Counted from the stretch's first letter, positions 43,612 through 52,601 are shown. The stretch is DNA of 64,000 nt from CAG-390 sp964384555 (GCA_964384555.1 CAYLLA010000003.1:11205-75204); one strand, 5' to 3'. Program-made: numbers and translations. Notes: generated by a model from the letters alone, not told the origin.

Positions 43612-45550
43612 TAAGACCGCTATGAACAAAAAGCGGGATCACACAGCACCCTCCGCAGATCGCCGCCCGAAGGCCGACCCCAAGTCGCTTTTACGTGTTA
43701 TAAAGCTTTTGCATGAATGCTATCCAAAGCTTATCGTGATCACGGCTATCTGCATCGTTTTCTCTGCGATCGTATCCTCCATACCCGCAATATTCCTGCA
43801 AAAGGTCATTGCAGTCATCGGTGAATATACAGCCTCCGGAGACTGGACATCGGCACGTGCCGATATTCTGCCGAAGATAGCGACCCTCGTTTGTCTCTAT
43901 CTGTTATCGATACTTTCAATATTCGCCTACACACAGCTTATGGCGTATATCACACAGGGCTTTCTTTCCAAACTGCGCTGCCGCATGTTCGGCGGAATGC
44001 AGGATCTGCCCATAAAGTATTTTGACACACACAAGCACGGCGATATAATGAGCTACTATACCAACGATATAGATGCTCTGCGCGAGCTTGTATCCTCATC
44101 TCTCCCGCAAATGCTCTCATCCGGTGTCATTGTGCTGACCGTCCTCTTCATCATGCTATACTTCAGCCTTTGGCTGACACTGCTTGTGGTCCTTGGCGTT
44201 ATGCTTATGCTTGTAGTCTCCAAAAAGGTAGGCGGCGGCTCGGCCAAATACTTTGTAAGACAGCAAGCAACGATGGGCAAAACAGAGGGCTTTATCCAAG
44301 AGATGATGAACGGCATGAAGGTCGTTAAGGTCTTTTGTCACGAAAAGCAGAGCGCGGATGATTTTGATAAGATCAACAGCGCCCTGAATGATGACAGCCG
44401 CCGCGCACACAGCTATGCCAGCATGCTCGGCCCTGTCATTATGAACATCGGTAATATCCTTTACGTTCTTGTGGCAATACTCGGCGGTGTTTTGATCATC
44501 GCCAATGTCCCCAATGTCAGCTTTTCCGGCATGCCGCTTGCCATCAGCATCCTCGTACCGTTCCTTAATATGACAAGACAGTTTACAGGCAATGTAAACC
44601 AGCTCTCACAGCAGATAAACAGCATAGTGATGGCAATGGCGGGCGCCGGCAGAATATTCTCGCTTATGGACGAAGAGCCCGAGGTCGATGACGGCTATGT
44701 TACGCTCGTCAATGCAAAGATCGACAAAAACGGCAATATCACCGAAACTAAAGAACGCACCGGAATGTGGGCATGGAAGCATCCGCACGGCGACGGCAGT
44801 CTGACCTACACCAAGCTTTGCGGCGATGTGCGTTTGGTGGATGTTGACTTTGCCTATGAAGAGGGCAAAAACGTTTTGCACAACGTATCGGTCTACGCAG
44901 AGCCGGGTCAAAAGGTCGCATTCGTTGGCGCGACGGGTGCCGGCAAGACCACCATTACAAACCTCATAAACCGTTTTTACGATATTGCCGACGGCAAGAT
45001 AAGATATGACGGTATCAACATCAACAAGATCAAAAAGGCTGATCTGCGCCGTTCGCTCGGCATAGTCCTGCAGGATACAAACTTGTTTACCGGCACTGTA
45101 ATGGATAATATCCGTTACGGCAGACTTGATGCAACGGATGATGAATGCCGTGCGGCCGCCAGGCTTGCGGGCGCGGACAGCTTTATCGAACGTCTGCCCG
45201 ATGGCTACTTGACAATGCTTACAAATAACGGCGCCAACCTTTCGCAAGGACAGCGCCAGCTGATAGCCATAGCACGCGCGGCAGTGGCCGATCCCCCTGT
45301 TATGATCATGGACGAGGCGACTTCCTCCATCGATACCCGCACGGAGGCAATAGTTCAGCGCGGTATGGATAAGCTCATGGAGGGCAGAACGGTATTTGTT
45401 ATCGCGCACCGTCTCTCCACCGTCATGGACTCGGATGTTATCATGGTGCTTGATCACGGTCGCATCATAGAACGCGGCGATCATAATAAGCTTATTGCCG
45501 AGCGGGGCACATATTACCGTCTCTACACCGGCGCATTTGAGCTTGAATAA
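43589..45550 (+). CDS. ABC exporter subunit with catalytic ATPase site
   Basis: A 653-residue half-exporter with a basic 35-residue head, six helices, and an ATPase domain with Walker A GATGAGKTT, Walker B VMIMDEATSSID and H-loop VIAHRLST all canonical, but a degenerate signature (NLSQGQRQL). The working ATP site of the heterodimer is thus formed by its Walker motifs and the partner's signature. A linker of about 35 residues between the last helix and the ATPase (ETKERTGMWAWKHPHGDG) is unusual. The start at 43589 follows GGGAGG. Confidence 0.93.
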   Translation: MKTKATTDKTAMNKKRDHTAPSADRRPKADPKSLLRVIKLLHECYPKLIVITAICIVFSAIVSSIPAIFLQKVIAVIGEYTASGDWTSARADILPKIATLVCLYLLSILSIFAYTQLMAYITQGFLSKLRCRMFGGMQDLPIKYFDTHKHGDIMSYYTNDIDALRELVSSSLPQMLSSGVIVLTVLFIMLYFSLWLTLLVVLGVMLMLVVSKKVGGGSAKYFVRQQATMGKTEGFIQEMMNGMKVVKVFCHEKQSADDFDKINSALNDDSRRAHSYASMLGPVIMNIGNILYVLVAILGGVLIIANVPNVSFSGMPLAISILVPFLNMTRQFTGNVNQLSQQINSIVMAMAGAGRIFSLMDEEPEVDDGYVTLVNAKIDKNGNITETKERTGMWAWKHPHGDGSLTYTKLCGDVRLVDVDFAYEEGKNVLHNVSVYAEPGQKVAFVGATGAGKTTITNLINRFYDIADGKIRYDGININKIKKADLRRSLGIVLQDTNLFTGTVMDNIRYGRLDATDDECRAAARLAGADSFIERLPDGYLTMLTNNGANLSQGQRQLIAIARAAVADPPVMIMDEATSSIDTRTEAIVQRGMDKLMEGRTVFVIAHRLSTVMDSDVIMVLDHGRIIERGDHNKLIAERGTYYRLYTGAFELE

Positions 45551-45587
45551 AAAAGACGACCTAATATCGGTCGCTCGAACTCCCCTT

Positions 45588-45617
45588 GGCGAGTATCTCA
45601 CCAAGGGGAGTTTTTTT
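45588..45617 (+). terminator. Terminator after the ABC exporter operon
   Basis: AACTCCCCTTGG and CCAAGGGGAGTT form a 12-base stem with an extended overlap loop, followed by a T-run, 37 bases past the stop codon. Confidence 0.92.
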
Positions 45618-45746
45618 ATCATCAAAGATCAAATTTGGGAAACATTTTTAAAAATTTTTTGTTCGCCGCGTGGGATAATAGATAGTGTGATATGACGATG
45701 AAGCATGACGACGATCAAAAATAATTCAAAAGGCATAGTAAAAACA

Positions 45747-46592
45747 ATGATATCAAAGATAAAAAGAATACTTTATATCCTGCTCGCCCTCTCCTTGGTG
45801 ATGGCGTGCGGGACGGCAAATACCGGTGCGACAGATACCGAGAGCTGCAACTGGTATTGCATCAGAAAAAAGGATCACCGCCGCCCGCCGTGTCCGCCAG
45901 AGCTATCTTTTGCAGAAAAATACAATGGATATTATATCGACCGCAAGCGCAGCGATGACGATGCGGATCGTGTGGTGTATCTGACGTTCGATGCAGGGTA
46001 TGAGAACGGCAACGTTGCAAGGATACTTGACACACTGCAGGAAAAGCAGGTAAGCGGTGCGTTTTTTATACTGGGCAATCTAATTAACTCTGCACCGGAT
46101 CTTGTACGCAGGATGGCGGATGAGGGCCATATCGTGGCAAATCACACCTTCCATCACCGTGATATGAGCCGCCTTGGCGGCGAAGACTTCGAGCGTGAGC
46201 TGAGCTCCCTCGAGGAGGCATATAAAAAAGCAACAGGGCGAGAGATGGCCAAGTACTACCGTCCGCCCGAGGGCAGATTTTCGGAAGCAAATCTCAAGCA
46301 GGCAAGCGCGCTTGGCTTTTCAACTATCTTTTGGAGCTTTGCCTACGCCGATTGGGATAATGAGAACCAGCCAAACCGAGACGCGGCACTGAAAAAGATA
46401 CTTGAAAATGTGCATAACGGCGGGGTATTGCTGCTGCACCCAACATCAAAAACAAATGCCGATATCCTGCCGCAGGTGATAGACAGCCTTATCTCCGACG
46501 GTTATCGTTTCGGTACCCTCGACGAGCTGTGTGGCAATAATACGGTGCAGCCGCGCGAAAGTGTGCGAACAGCCCCCGCGCATCTTGAATAA
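45747..46592 (+). CDS. PdaA-like polysaccharide deacetylase
   Basis: A 281-residue exported NodB-fold deacetylase. It has a signal peptide (ILYILLALSLVMACG) that may be lipid-modified (imperfect lipobox), then NWYCIRKKDHRRPP, a segment typical of PdaA, and motifs TFDAGYENG (motif 1, Ala-Gly instead of Asp-Gly), NHTFHH (metal ligands) and RPPEGRFSE. PdaA makes muramic delta-lactam in spore cortex and is needed for germination. The start at 45747 begins the signal peptide. Another deacetylase gene follows eight bases later. Confidence 0.85.
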   Translation: MISKIKRILYILLALSLVMACGTANTGATDTESCNWYCIRKKDHRRPPCPPELSFAEKYNGYYIDRKRSDDDADRVVYLTFDAGYENGNVARILDTLQEKQVSGAFFILGNLINSAPDLVRRMADEGHIVANHTFHHRDMSRLGGEDFERELSSLEEAYKKATGREMAKYYRPPEGRFSEANLKQASALGFSTIFWSFAYADWDNENQPNRDAALKKILENVHNGGVLLLHPTSKTNADILPQVIDSLISDGYRFGTLDELCGNNTVQPRESVRTAPAHLE

Positions 46593-46600
46593 GGATGCGC

Positions 46601-47326
46601 ATGATCAAATTTCTTGCCACTGTGCGCCGCCTGCTTGTATATACGACTCTTTGCGCGATGATGCTGTCTACCGCCGCGCATGGTGTTTCATCGACATCAA
46701 CGAACGCAGATAAGCAAGGATGGGGCGAATGCCGTGTGTTCTCACACGGTGACGGCGGATCTGCTCGGATAGCCTTGACATTTGATGACGGCCCGGATCC
46801 CGAATTGACCCCGAGGATACTCGATATACTTGAACAAAACAACGTAAGGGCCACATTTTTTGTAATAGGACAAAACGCCGAGAGATTCCCCGATATCATC
46901 GACCGAGAGCTTGCGGCGGGACACGAGATAGGCAACCACACCTACAGCCACAAGTATTTGGGGCACGCCGAGGATATGGTAACGGAGGCGGAGATATATG
47001 AATGCGACACCAGACTTTTTGAACACAACGAATACACACCGCGCCTTTTTCGTCCACCCGGCGGCATTATGAACGAGCGGATAGGGAGCGTTTGCAATGC
47101 CATGGGGTACAGCGTTATACTTTGGAGCATAGATACACGCGATTGGAGCGGTGTCAGCGCCGATGGTATATCCGCCGAGATATTCAAAAACCTCCGTGAC
47201 GGCGCGGTGATATTGATGCACGATGGTGTGCGCGGTCATACCGCCGAGGCGCTTGAGTATCTACTGCCAAAGCTCACGGCAATGGGGTACGAATGCGTAA
47301 CCGTATCCGAGCTTATCGGCAACTGA
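46601..47326 (+). CDS. Polysaccharide deacetylase (NodB domain)
   Basis: A 241-residue exported enzyme with a short signal peptide (LVYTTLCAMMLSTAAHG) and a complete NodB catalytic set: TFDDGPDPE (motif 1), GNHTYSHKYL (motif 2, two His ligands), RPPGGIMNERI (motif 3), DTRDWSG (motif 4) and ILMHDG (motif 5). It probably removes acetyl groups from peptidoglycan or another wall glycan. The start at 46601 has AAGGA upstream. It is co-transcribed with the PdaA-like gene. Confidence 0.9.
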   Translation: MIKFLATVRRLLVYTTLCAMMLSTAAHGVSSTSTNADKQGWGECRVFSHGDGGSARIALTFDDGPDPELTPRILDILEQNNVRATFFVIGQNAERFPDIIDRELAAGHEIGNHTYSHKYLGHAEDMVTEAEIYECDTRLFEHNEYTPRLFRPPGGIMNERIGSVCNAMGYSVILWSIDTRDWSGVSADGISAEIFKNLRDGAVILMHDGVRGHTAEALEYLLPKLTAMGYECVTVSELIGN

Positions 47327-47350
47327 CAATGCAAGAACCAAACTAAAAAG

Positions 47351-47396
47351 CAGTCCCCCGGAGGCAACATAAATGCCTCAAGGGGACTGATCTTTT
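47351..47396. terminator. Convergent terminator
   Basis: CAGTCCCC..GAGGC / GCCTC..GGGGACTG stem followed by ATCTTTT, between the deacetylase gene (plus) and the DUF624-like gene (minus). Confidence 0.85.
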
Positions 47397-47423
47397 ATTT
47401 AATATTATATTCTCAAAAATAAT

Positions 47424-48443
47424 TTATCTGTCTTCGCCGTTGCCGGATCCGTCATCATCGTCATATTCATATTCTATCTCTACCGCAGGCTCACTGTCCG
47501 CGCTGTCACCGGTGACTGTCCTTATCATGTATTTTTCAATTACGGGATACGCACCATAGGTCTGGAGCAGTGTAAGACTGGGCAAAAGATAAAAGAGCGG
47601 GAAAATGAGCGGCACCACGATATTAAAGGGGCGGAAGATTATAAACAGCAAAGCATTTACGGCCAACAGAGCAACTATCCCAAGCACAGCCATAAGATTA
47701 CGCTTGATGCCGAGTATCGAGAAGATAAGCGCGTTTTTAAAGATCTTGCCAAGCTTCATATCAAAGGTGACGAGCATCAGATAGATATAAAATCGCATGA
47801 AAAAGTACAATATGCAGAGCGCACACACGGCAAAGAACATAAAATCAAGCCAAAACGTTCCGCCGACCTGAATGCAATAAAGTATATCAACGGTGAGGAT
47901 GATTGTTACCAGTGCATCGATGATGCCCATCAAAAGCCCCTGTTTCCAGTTGCGCTTTACCGCATACATAAAATCACTGAAAACGAACACCGGCTCGCGC
48001 CTGAACATACTGCGCGCGCAATATGTAGCGCCAACATGCACCGCGCCCCAAATAAGCAGCAAGACCACGGCCATTGCAACACAGGTGTATATTCCGCCCG
48101 CCCCCATAACATGCAGATCTATCTGCTGACCGAATATCCCAAGCATCGACAAAAGAGTAGGGGAGTAACTGTAGAGATATGACCCGTACAGTGTCGTATA
48201 GATGGTGCTTTCCTGCGAAGGCGTAGTCCCGCTGTTAACATATATAAATATGATAACGATGAACGGAACGAGCAACAAAAGCATTGGCAGGTTCAGCGAC
48301 AGGATGCGGCTGAAATTTCTTGCATAAAACTTAGGCATACTGCGCAGATTTGGCACAAACGGCTTTTCTTTTTTTGCATCCGGCTTGTTCGGATGGAAGA
48401 ATTCATAGAGCTTTGAGCTGAATGACTTTTTTTCGTCTTTCAT
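47424..48443 (-). CDS. DUF624/YesL-like membrane protein
   Basis: A 339-residue protein with a 45-residue basic head, about six helices and an acidic tail (EYEYDDDDGSGNGEDR). The loop AVKRNWKQGLLMGIIDAL and the region YLMLVTFDMKLGKIFKNALI resemble YesL/DUF624 membrane proteins, which are often near sugar or wall genes; the function is unknown. A weak GGGG site precedes the ATG. It is followed on the same strand by nothing until the terminator. Confidence 0.72.
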   Translation of the reverse strand: MKDEKKSFSSKLYEFFHPNKPDAKKEKPFVPNLRSMPKFYARNFSRILSLNLPMLLLLVPFIVIIFIYVNSGTTPSQESTIYTTLYGSYLYSYSPTLLSMLGIFGQQIDLHVMGAGGIYTCVAMAVVLLLIWGAVHVGATYCARSMFRREPVFVFSDFMYAVKRNWKQGLLMGIIDALVTIILTVDILYCIQVGGTFWLDFMFFAVCALCILYFFMRFYIYLMLVTFDMKLGKIFKNALIFSILGIKRNLMAVLGIVALLAVNALLFIIFRPFNIVVPLIFPLFYLLPSLTLLQTYGAYPVIEKYMIRTVTGDSADSEPAVEIEYEYDDDDGSGNGEDR

Positions 48444-48497
48444 TTTTTATTTGACCCCATTTATTTGCATTTTTGAATTTATGATCATTCTCACACC

Positions 48498-49184
48498 TTA
48501 CAGCGTAAGAATATGTATGAACAACAGATATACGGCTCGAAGTATCAGCACAGCGCCCTCCGTGGCGATACACACCACAAGATATGCGCCGAACCTTGCC
48601 GTAAAGATCACCCCGGAGTCTCTCTCCGAAAGACTGCGAAACACACCGGATGCGCGTTCAGCAAAGCTCGAAAAGAAAACGAGCAGTACCGAGATGACGG
48701 ATGAAAACAAAAGATACACCACAGCGCACGCACCGCCGTGCTTTGTTTTGAGCATACCTGCAGCGGCAAGAGTTGCAAGCACACCGACCGACACACCAAG
48801 CCCCACGCCCCTTGCCATTATAAGAAGCGTACAGCCTTGGCGACATATATAGCTGACTCCGAACATCGCGGAAAGCAGAAAAAGCACAGCATCGACCGCC
48901 GATGCATCCGCCACGCGCATCAATACATCAAAAAAGCCCGCCACACCTTCAAAGGGCGGATAAAAACTTCCCGCGGCACGCTCCACAAGCGCGGCGCTGT
49001 ACTCGTACCCGCACACGGCATTAAAGATAAGACCAATAGCAACTCCCGCAACCAAAACGGCAAAGGCGCGGATCGATGCCGAATGCTCACCGGCCACACG
49101 CTCGATACCCGAACGTATCTCGCCGTGTCCGGAATTATCTTTATTATCTTTGTTATCGTTTTTATTATTTATATCGTTATTCAT
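48498..49184 (-). CDS. SpoIIM-like membrane protein (tentative)
   Basis: A 228-residue protein with an N/D/K-rich cytoplasmic head (about 20 residues) and five or six helices. The central loop QGCTLLIMARGVGLGVSVGV resembles the Arg-Gly-x3-Gly element of stage II sporulation protein M, which works with SpoIID and SpoIIP in septal peptidoglycan removal during engulfment. The overall match is weak, so this is a tentative call. ATG 49184 follows AAAGG by seven bases; a GTG two codons earlier is possible. It lies just upstream of the DUF624-like gene on the same strand. Confidence 0.55.
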   Translation of the reverse strand: MNNDINNKNDNKDNKDNSGHGEIRSGIERVAGEHSASIRAFAVLVAGVAIGLIFNAVCGYEYSAALVERAAGSFYPPFEGVAGFFDVLMRVADASAVDAVLFLLSAMFGVSYICRQGCTLLIMARGVGLGVSVGVLATLAAAGMLKTKHGGACAVVYLLFSSVISVLLVFFSSFAERASGVFRSLSERDSGVIFTARFGAYLVVCIATEGAVLILRAVYLLFIHILTL

Positions 49185-49281
49185 CTCCACGCCTTTCGTA
49201 TATCTATATAAGCATCAAGTGCTAAATAAAATATACGGCGCGTGGAGATCTTATATGCTATTCGGATGATACGTTATAGGT

Positions 49282-50103
49282 TCATTGATCACTTGACTGA
49301 CTGTCCGTCGGCACGGCAAAAGCCAATACCGACACCGCACACGCCGTTGAGAGCGAGCCCATAAACTCGCGCCCATATGCGATACGTACATTGCCGTCAC
49401 ACATAGCAGAAAGAGATGCGGATATTCCGCGCTTTTCGCCGCCCATTACCAAAAGTATCGGGCGATCAAGGCATGCTTTGGTGTGATCGGTAGAATTGCG
49501 TATCTCGGAGCAGAGCGTGCGATAACCGGCCGACTTAAAGTGCAATACCGCATCTGCAGAACCGCTCGCGGCAGAATATATCGGCATATGCTCGTAAGCG
49601 CCGGCCGACGAGCGGGCAATGATGCCCTCCGCGCTGATGAAATGCCCACCGGGGATCACAACACCATCCGCACCTGCGGCGTATAGCGAGCGCAGGGAAT
49701 AGCCAAAGCTGTAGGGATCCTCGATCCCGTCAAAAAGCATAAAAAAGCCACAGCTCGGCAGTTTGGCATCGGATAGGGGCAGAATGTGCCTTGGTCCTAC
49801 ATGTGCGGCAATGCCGCCGTGCGTTTTACCCGATGTGAGCATATCAAGCTCCTCCGGTTCGCACATTTCAAGCGAAAAACCGTGCTTTGCCGACATGGCG
49901 CGAAGATAGGAAAGCCGCCTGACAAAGCGTGAATTGCCGCGCAGTTTTGAACTGTCGGCCAAGACCTCATATATCTCGCGAGACGGCCGTCCGCAGTCCA
50001 GCGCACCGATGCACGCCGATACCGAGGTCATGCCCTCAAGGATTATGCGGTCTTTTTTGTTTTCCTCGTTGTTGTCTACATTAAATACAGTATTAGGCTC
50101 CAT
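49282..50103 (-). CDS. SpoU family RNA methyltransferase
   Basis: A 273-residue SPOUT methyltransferase. Motif 1 reads LFDGIEDPYSFGYSLRSLYA, motif 2 LVMGGEKRGIS and motif 3 EFMGSLSTACAVSVLAF. In most TrmH/RlmB enzymes motif 3 has SLNVS; here Asn is Thr-type, as in a clostridial subgroup. The N-terminal 100 residues form the substrate-binding domain. It probably 2'-O-methylates ribose in rRNA or tRNA; the target cannot be deduced. Confidence 0.87.
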   Translation of the reverse strand: MEPNTVFNVDNNEENKKDRIILEGMTSVSACIGALDCGRPSREIYEVLADSSKLRGNSRFVRRLSYLRAMSAKHGFSLEMCEPEELDMLTSGKTHGGIAAHVGPRHILPLSDAKLPSCGFFMLFDGIEDPYSFGYSLRSLYAAGADGVVIPGGHFISAEGIIARSSAGAYEHMPIYSAASGSADAVLHFKSAGYRTLCSEIRNSTDHTKACLDRPILLVMGGEKRGISASLSAMCDGNVRIAYGREFMGSLSTACAVSVLAFAVPTDSQSSDQ

Positions 50104-50344
50104 GTTCCATCCGCCGCTGTTATCAAATAATAAGATTTATCACACACTCGGTCATTAATATGACTTCGATATTCATATAGTATATCATAAATATATTTTG
50201 CACAGGTGAACTATTTACGACCGTGCCAAAAACAAAACCGCGCGGCGCAAGTCAGATAAAATATTTTTTCTTTTTTTCAACCTGTCAGATGAGTATTCGT
50301 TCGCCGCAGTCAGCAAACTACGCGGCGAGATGGTGGGGAACTGT

Positions 50345-50662
50345 ATGTACATAAATGATAGTAGAGAACGCTGTATATATCTTGCGGAGTATATGCTTGC
50401 AAGCCGCGCCACGGTGAGGGGGGCGGCATCAAACTTTGGAATAAGCAAAAGCACGGTGCACAAGGATGTTACCGTTGTGCTGAAGCGAGTGGATCTGCCG
50501 CTTTACCTGCGCGTTGCGGAACTGCTTGAGGAAAATAAGCGCCAGCGGCATATTCGCGGCGGTGAAGCAACAAAGAAAAAATACGCCGGTTTAAAAAGAG
50601 GCATTGTCAATGGCGCGCCGCCGAGCGCGGTCTGTACCGCACAGGACGGCAAAAAGACTTGA
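50345..50662 (+). CDS. spoIIID: Sporulation transcription factor SpoIIID
   Basis: A 105-residue DNA-binding protein that adjusts SigE-dependent genes in the mother cell. The helix-turn-helix is VRGAASNFGISKSTVHKDV (about residues 28-46), and the family end IRGGEATKKKYAG is at about 78-90. SpoIIID proteins usually stop soon after that; here about 18 extra residues (IVNGAPPSAVCTAQDGKKT) follow. The start at 50345 has GGGG upstream. Its last 56 bases overlap the end of the gene on the other strand. Confidence 0.9.
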   Translation: MYINDSRERCIYLAEYMLASRATVRGAASNFGISKSTVHKDVTVVLKRVDLPLYLRVAELLEENKRQRHIRGGEATKKKYAGLKRGIVNGAPPSAVCTAQDGKKT

Positions 50663-51359
50663 TGGAGTGCATGAGAGCAAAGAAATCATCATCGCCCATG
50701 TTTTTACGCAGTGGCGCCAAATGCTTTTCCATCTCAATGCCCGGGCATTCACTCCTGTGATTGCCGGTACCAAAGACCACGCGCACAGAGGACCCTAAAA
50801 GCTTTAACACATATCGTCTTACATCCTTATCCGCGAGTGATCTTACATTAAATTGAAATGTCGCGCCCGGAATACGCTCAAGACTTTCAAGATCCGTGGC
50901 AGAATATGTAATAAGGCAGTTGTCGTAATTGGTGAAAATGGGTCTGTAGCGAGTATGGTGTATCAATTTGTTGATATCGAACCACACGGCATCATCAAAA
51001 AACGGGAAGGGAAGCGTAAACAATATGTGATCCGAGCTTCCGACACAAAATCTGTACAGCTCCGGGTAGTCAAAGCACCCGGGATGCCAAATAAGATCGG
51101 TGGCTTGGCAATAGTTTACCCAAGCAGGAAGCTTTGGCTGCAATTCGCGATACCTGTGCCCGCGAAGCTGAAGAAATGCATTCATTGATCTGAAATGCAA
51201 CGGCAGACCCAAGTGGAAGGACGGTGCAAATACCACGCGCCCAATGTTGTATTCATATGCGCCGGACATGATCTCTGCCGCCGCGGCAATGTCTGCCGCG
51301 CCCTCATCCGGCATGGGGAGCGCCTTGCAGTAAAAATCCGTGTAGATACCGTGATGCAT
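50607..51359 (-). CDS. PHP-fold protein like CpsB/YwqE with lost metal ligands
   Basis: About 250 residues that align by eye to CpsB/YwqE-type PHP tyrosine phosphatases: the opening TDFYCKALPMPDEG corresponds to the DIHCHALPGxDDG motif, then RVVFAPSFH (VxATPHF), RYRPIFTNYDNC (YRPIxAHPERY), QFNVRSLADK (QxxAGSL) and VVFGTGNHR (VASDAHN). At every one of these places the metal-binding His, Asp or Glu is replaced. The fold is therefore likely kept without phosphatase activity. Alternative start ATG at 51398 adds 13 residues without family similarity. It overlaps the end of spoIIID by 56 bases in convergent orientation. A regulatory or scaffold role is inference. Confidence 0.7.
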   Translation of the reverse strand: MHHGIYTDFYCKALPMPDEGAADIAAAAEIMSGAYEYNIGRVVFAPSFHLGLPLHFRSMNAFLQLRGHRYRELQPKLPAWVNYCQATDLIWHPGCFDYPELYRFCVGSSDHILFTLPFPFFDDAVWFDINKLIHHTRYRPIFTNYDNCLITYSATDLESLERIPGATFQFNVRSLADKDVRRYVLKLLGSSVRVVFGTGNHRSECPGIEMEKHLAPLRKNMGDDDFFALMHSIKSFCRPVRYRPRSAARH

Positions 51360-51903
51360 GATGTCTTTACCTAACACACGACGGACACAAACGGTCATCG
51401 GCCGGTGGGATCCTTTGCTGAATTTTTTGATAAGTAAACGCAGTTAAGCGAGGTACATATGCAGATAATTAAGTTCTGCCTAGGATCGATCTTCGGCGCA
51501 ACGCACCCGCCACTCGTCGCGCATCGAGGCAAACTTGCCGTTGTTGCAGTCTCAGCGTAACGGATAGATGACCACACTGTCGGGGTCTCTGCTAAACAGG
51601 GAGGTGCACCCGCCGCGCTCTTGAAGTCCGCACACCCTGCATACCACCATTCACGTACAACTTCGCAAAATCAAAGTTTTGCGAAGTTGAGGGAATCGGT
51701 TGCGGAGAAAAAGACGGTATTCTTAGCTTACCGCAGTGTTTTATCACTTGCGGCGCATTTTCACGCGCTCTTGCGGGATCGACCTGCCGAAACTACAGTT
51801 ATTTATATCCTTGAAGCAATTTGTTGTCTGCAGCAGATATTAATTGCGAAGCTTTATCGCGCGGTCGATTGCACCGTGCTTGCGTGCTGCGGGTCTCGCC
51901 TAA
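51360..51903. other. Gene-poor stretch upstream of the PHP-like gene
   Basis: About 540 bases between two minus-strand genes. Apart from the hairpin at 51658-51689 I see no open frame with a ribosome site and no match to tmRNA, SRP RNA, 6S RNA or RNase P RNA signatures. It may hold the 5' leader of the PHP-like gene, the 3' end of the gene upstream, or an uncharacterised RNA. Confidence 0.4.
51658..51689. repeat. Perfect 13-base inverted repeat
   Basis: CAACTTCGCAAAA and TTTTGCGAAGTTG around the 6-base loop TCAAAG. No T-run follows on either strand. It lies in the middle of the gene-poor stretch and could be a protein-binding site or a small intergenic repeat. Confidence 0.7.
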
Positions 51904-52569
51904 TCAATCCGACCACGGTGCGTAGGATTCGTCTGTTATCGTCATCCGTCCCGCGCCGTCCTCTTTGATGGTCAGATATTTTTTTCTTATCGCATCACTG
52001 CCCATATCGTTGCGCAGTGTTCCGTTATTATTTTTTATCATGTACTCAATGGCCATATTGTAGTAGCGCACGGCCTCATCACCCTCGTCATCGTATTTAT
52101 AGTCAACAGCGGTGATCGTCAGCATATACAGCTTTTGCATGGTAAAGCCGGCCTTGGGCAAACGATCCTTATTATAAAACTCCGGCGCGTGGCAAGCGTT
52201 ATAAGCCTCAGCATCACCGTTTATCATGGCATCGATGTAATCAAGCAGGAAAAGTACCGCCTCGCGGTAGGTCTCGGAAACATCGGTAGTATCATCCCGC
52301 GTAACAGTTACAGTCAGCCCACTGCTGAGATCTGTATAGTACACACTGCGGTCGTAGCTCATATAGACCTTATCTTCAAAGATATTTTCGTCATAGTCGG
52401 CGTTGTAGAATGTATATTTATTGGTCTGTGCATTGTTTGGTTCTTCGCCTTTTTCAACAATCAAAAGTATAATGTAAAATACAGCCATGATCAGCAAGAT
52501 CGCCGTCACAGCTATAATAATTCCGCGTTTTGCCGTTGTCCGCTTCCCTATTTCTCCGGCTTTTTTCAA
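51904..52569 (-). CDS. Hypothetical membrane-anchored protein
   Basis: A 221-residue protein with a basic N-terminus (KKAGEIGKRTTAKR), one transmembrane helix (about residues 15-38, GIIIAVTAILLIMAVFYIILL) and an extracytoplasmic domain rich in D, Y and T. The middle part (YREAVLFLLDYIDAMINGDA) is helical and the rest beta-rich, somewhat like NTF2-type export domains, but no family could be named. The start is TTG at 52569, eight bases after AAGGAG. It has its own promoter, back to back with that of apgM. Confidence 0.75.
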   Translation of the reverse strand: MKKAGEIGKRTTAKRGIIIAVTAILLIMAVFYIILLIVEKGEEPNNAQTNKYTFYNADYDENIFEDKVYMSYDRSVYYTDLSSGLTVTVTRDDTTDVSETYREAVLFLLDYIDAMINGDAEAYNACHAPEFYNKDRLPKAGFTMQKLYMLTITAVDYKYDDEGDEAVRYYNMAIEYMIKNNNGTLRNDMGSDAIRKKYLTIKEDGAGRMTITDESYAPWSD

Positions 52570-52601
52570 GATATAGTCTCCTTGTTTTTATATTTTTATA
52601 T

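Noticed and set aside
51360..51903. tmRNA, SRP RNA, 6S RNA or RNase P RNA
   Set aside because: A GGATAGATGACCA-like word resembles the RNase P 3' region and a GAAGTCC word its 5' region, but they occur in the wrong order and the other conserved blocks are missing.
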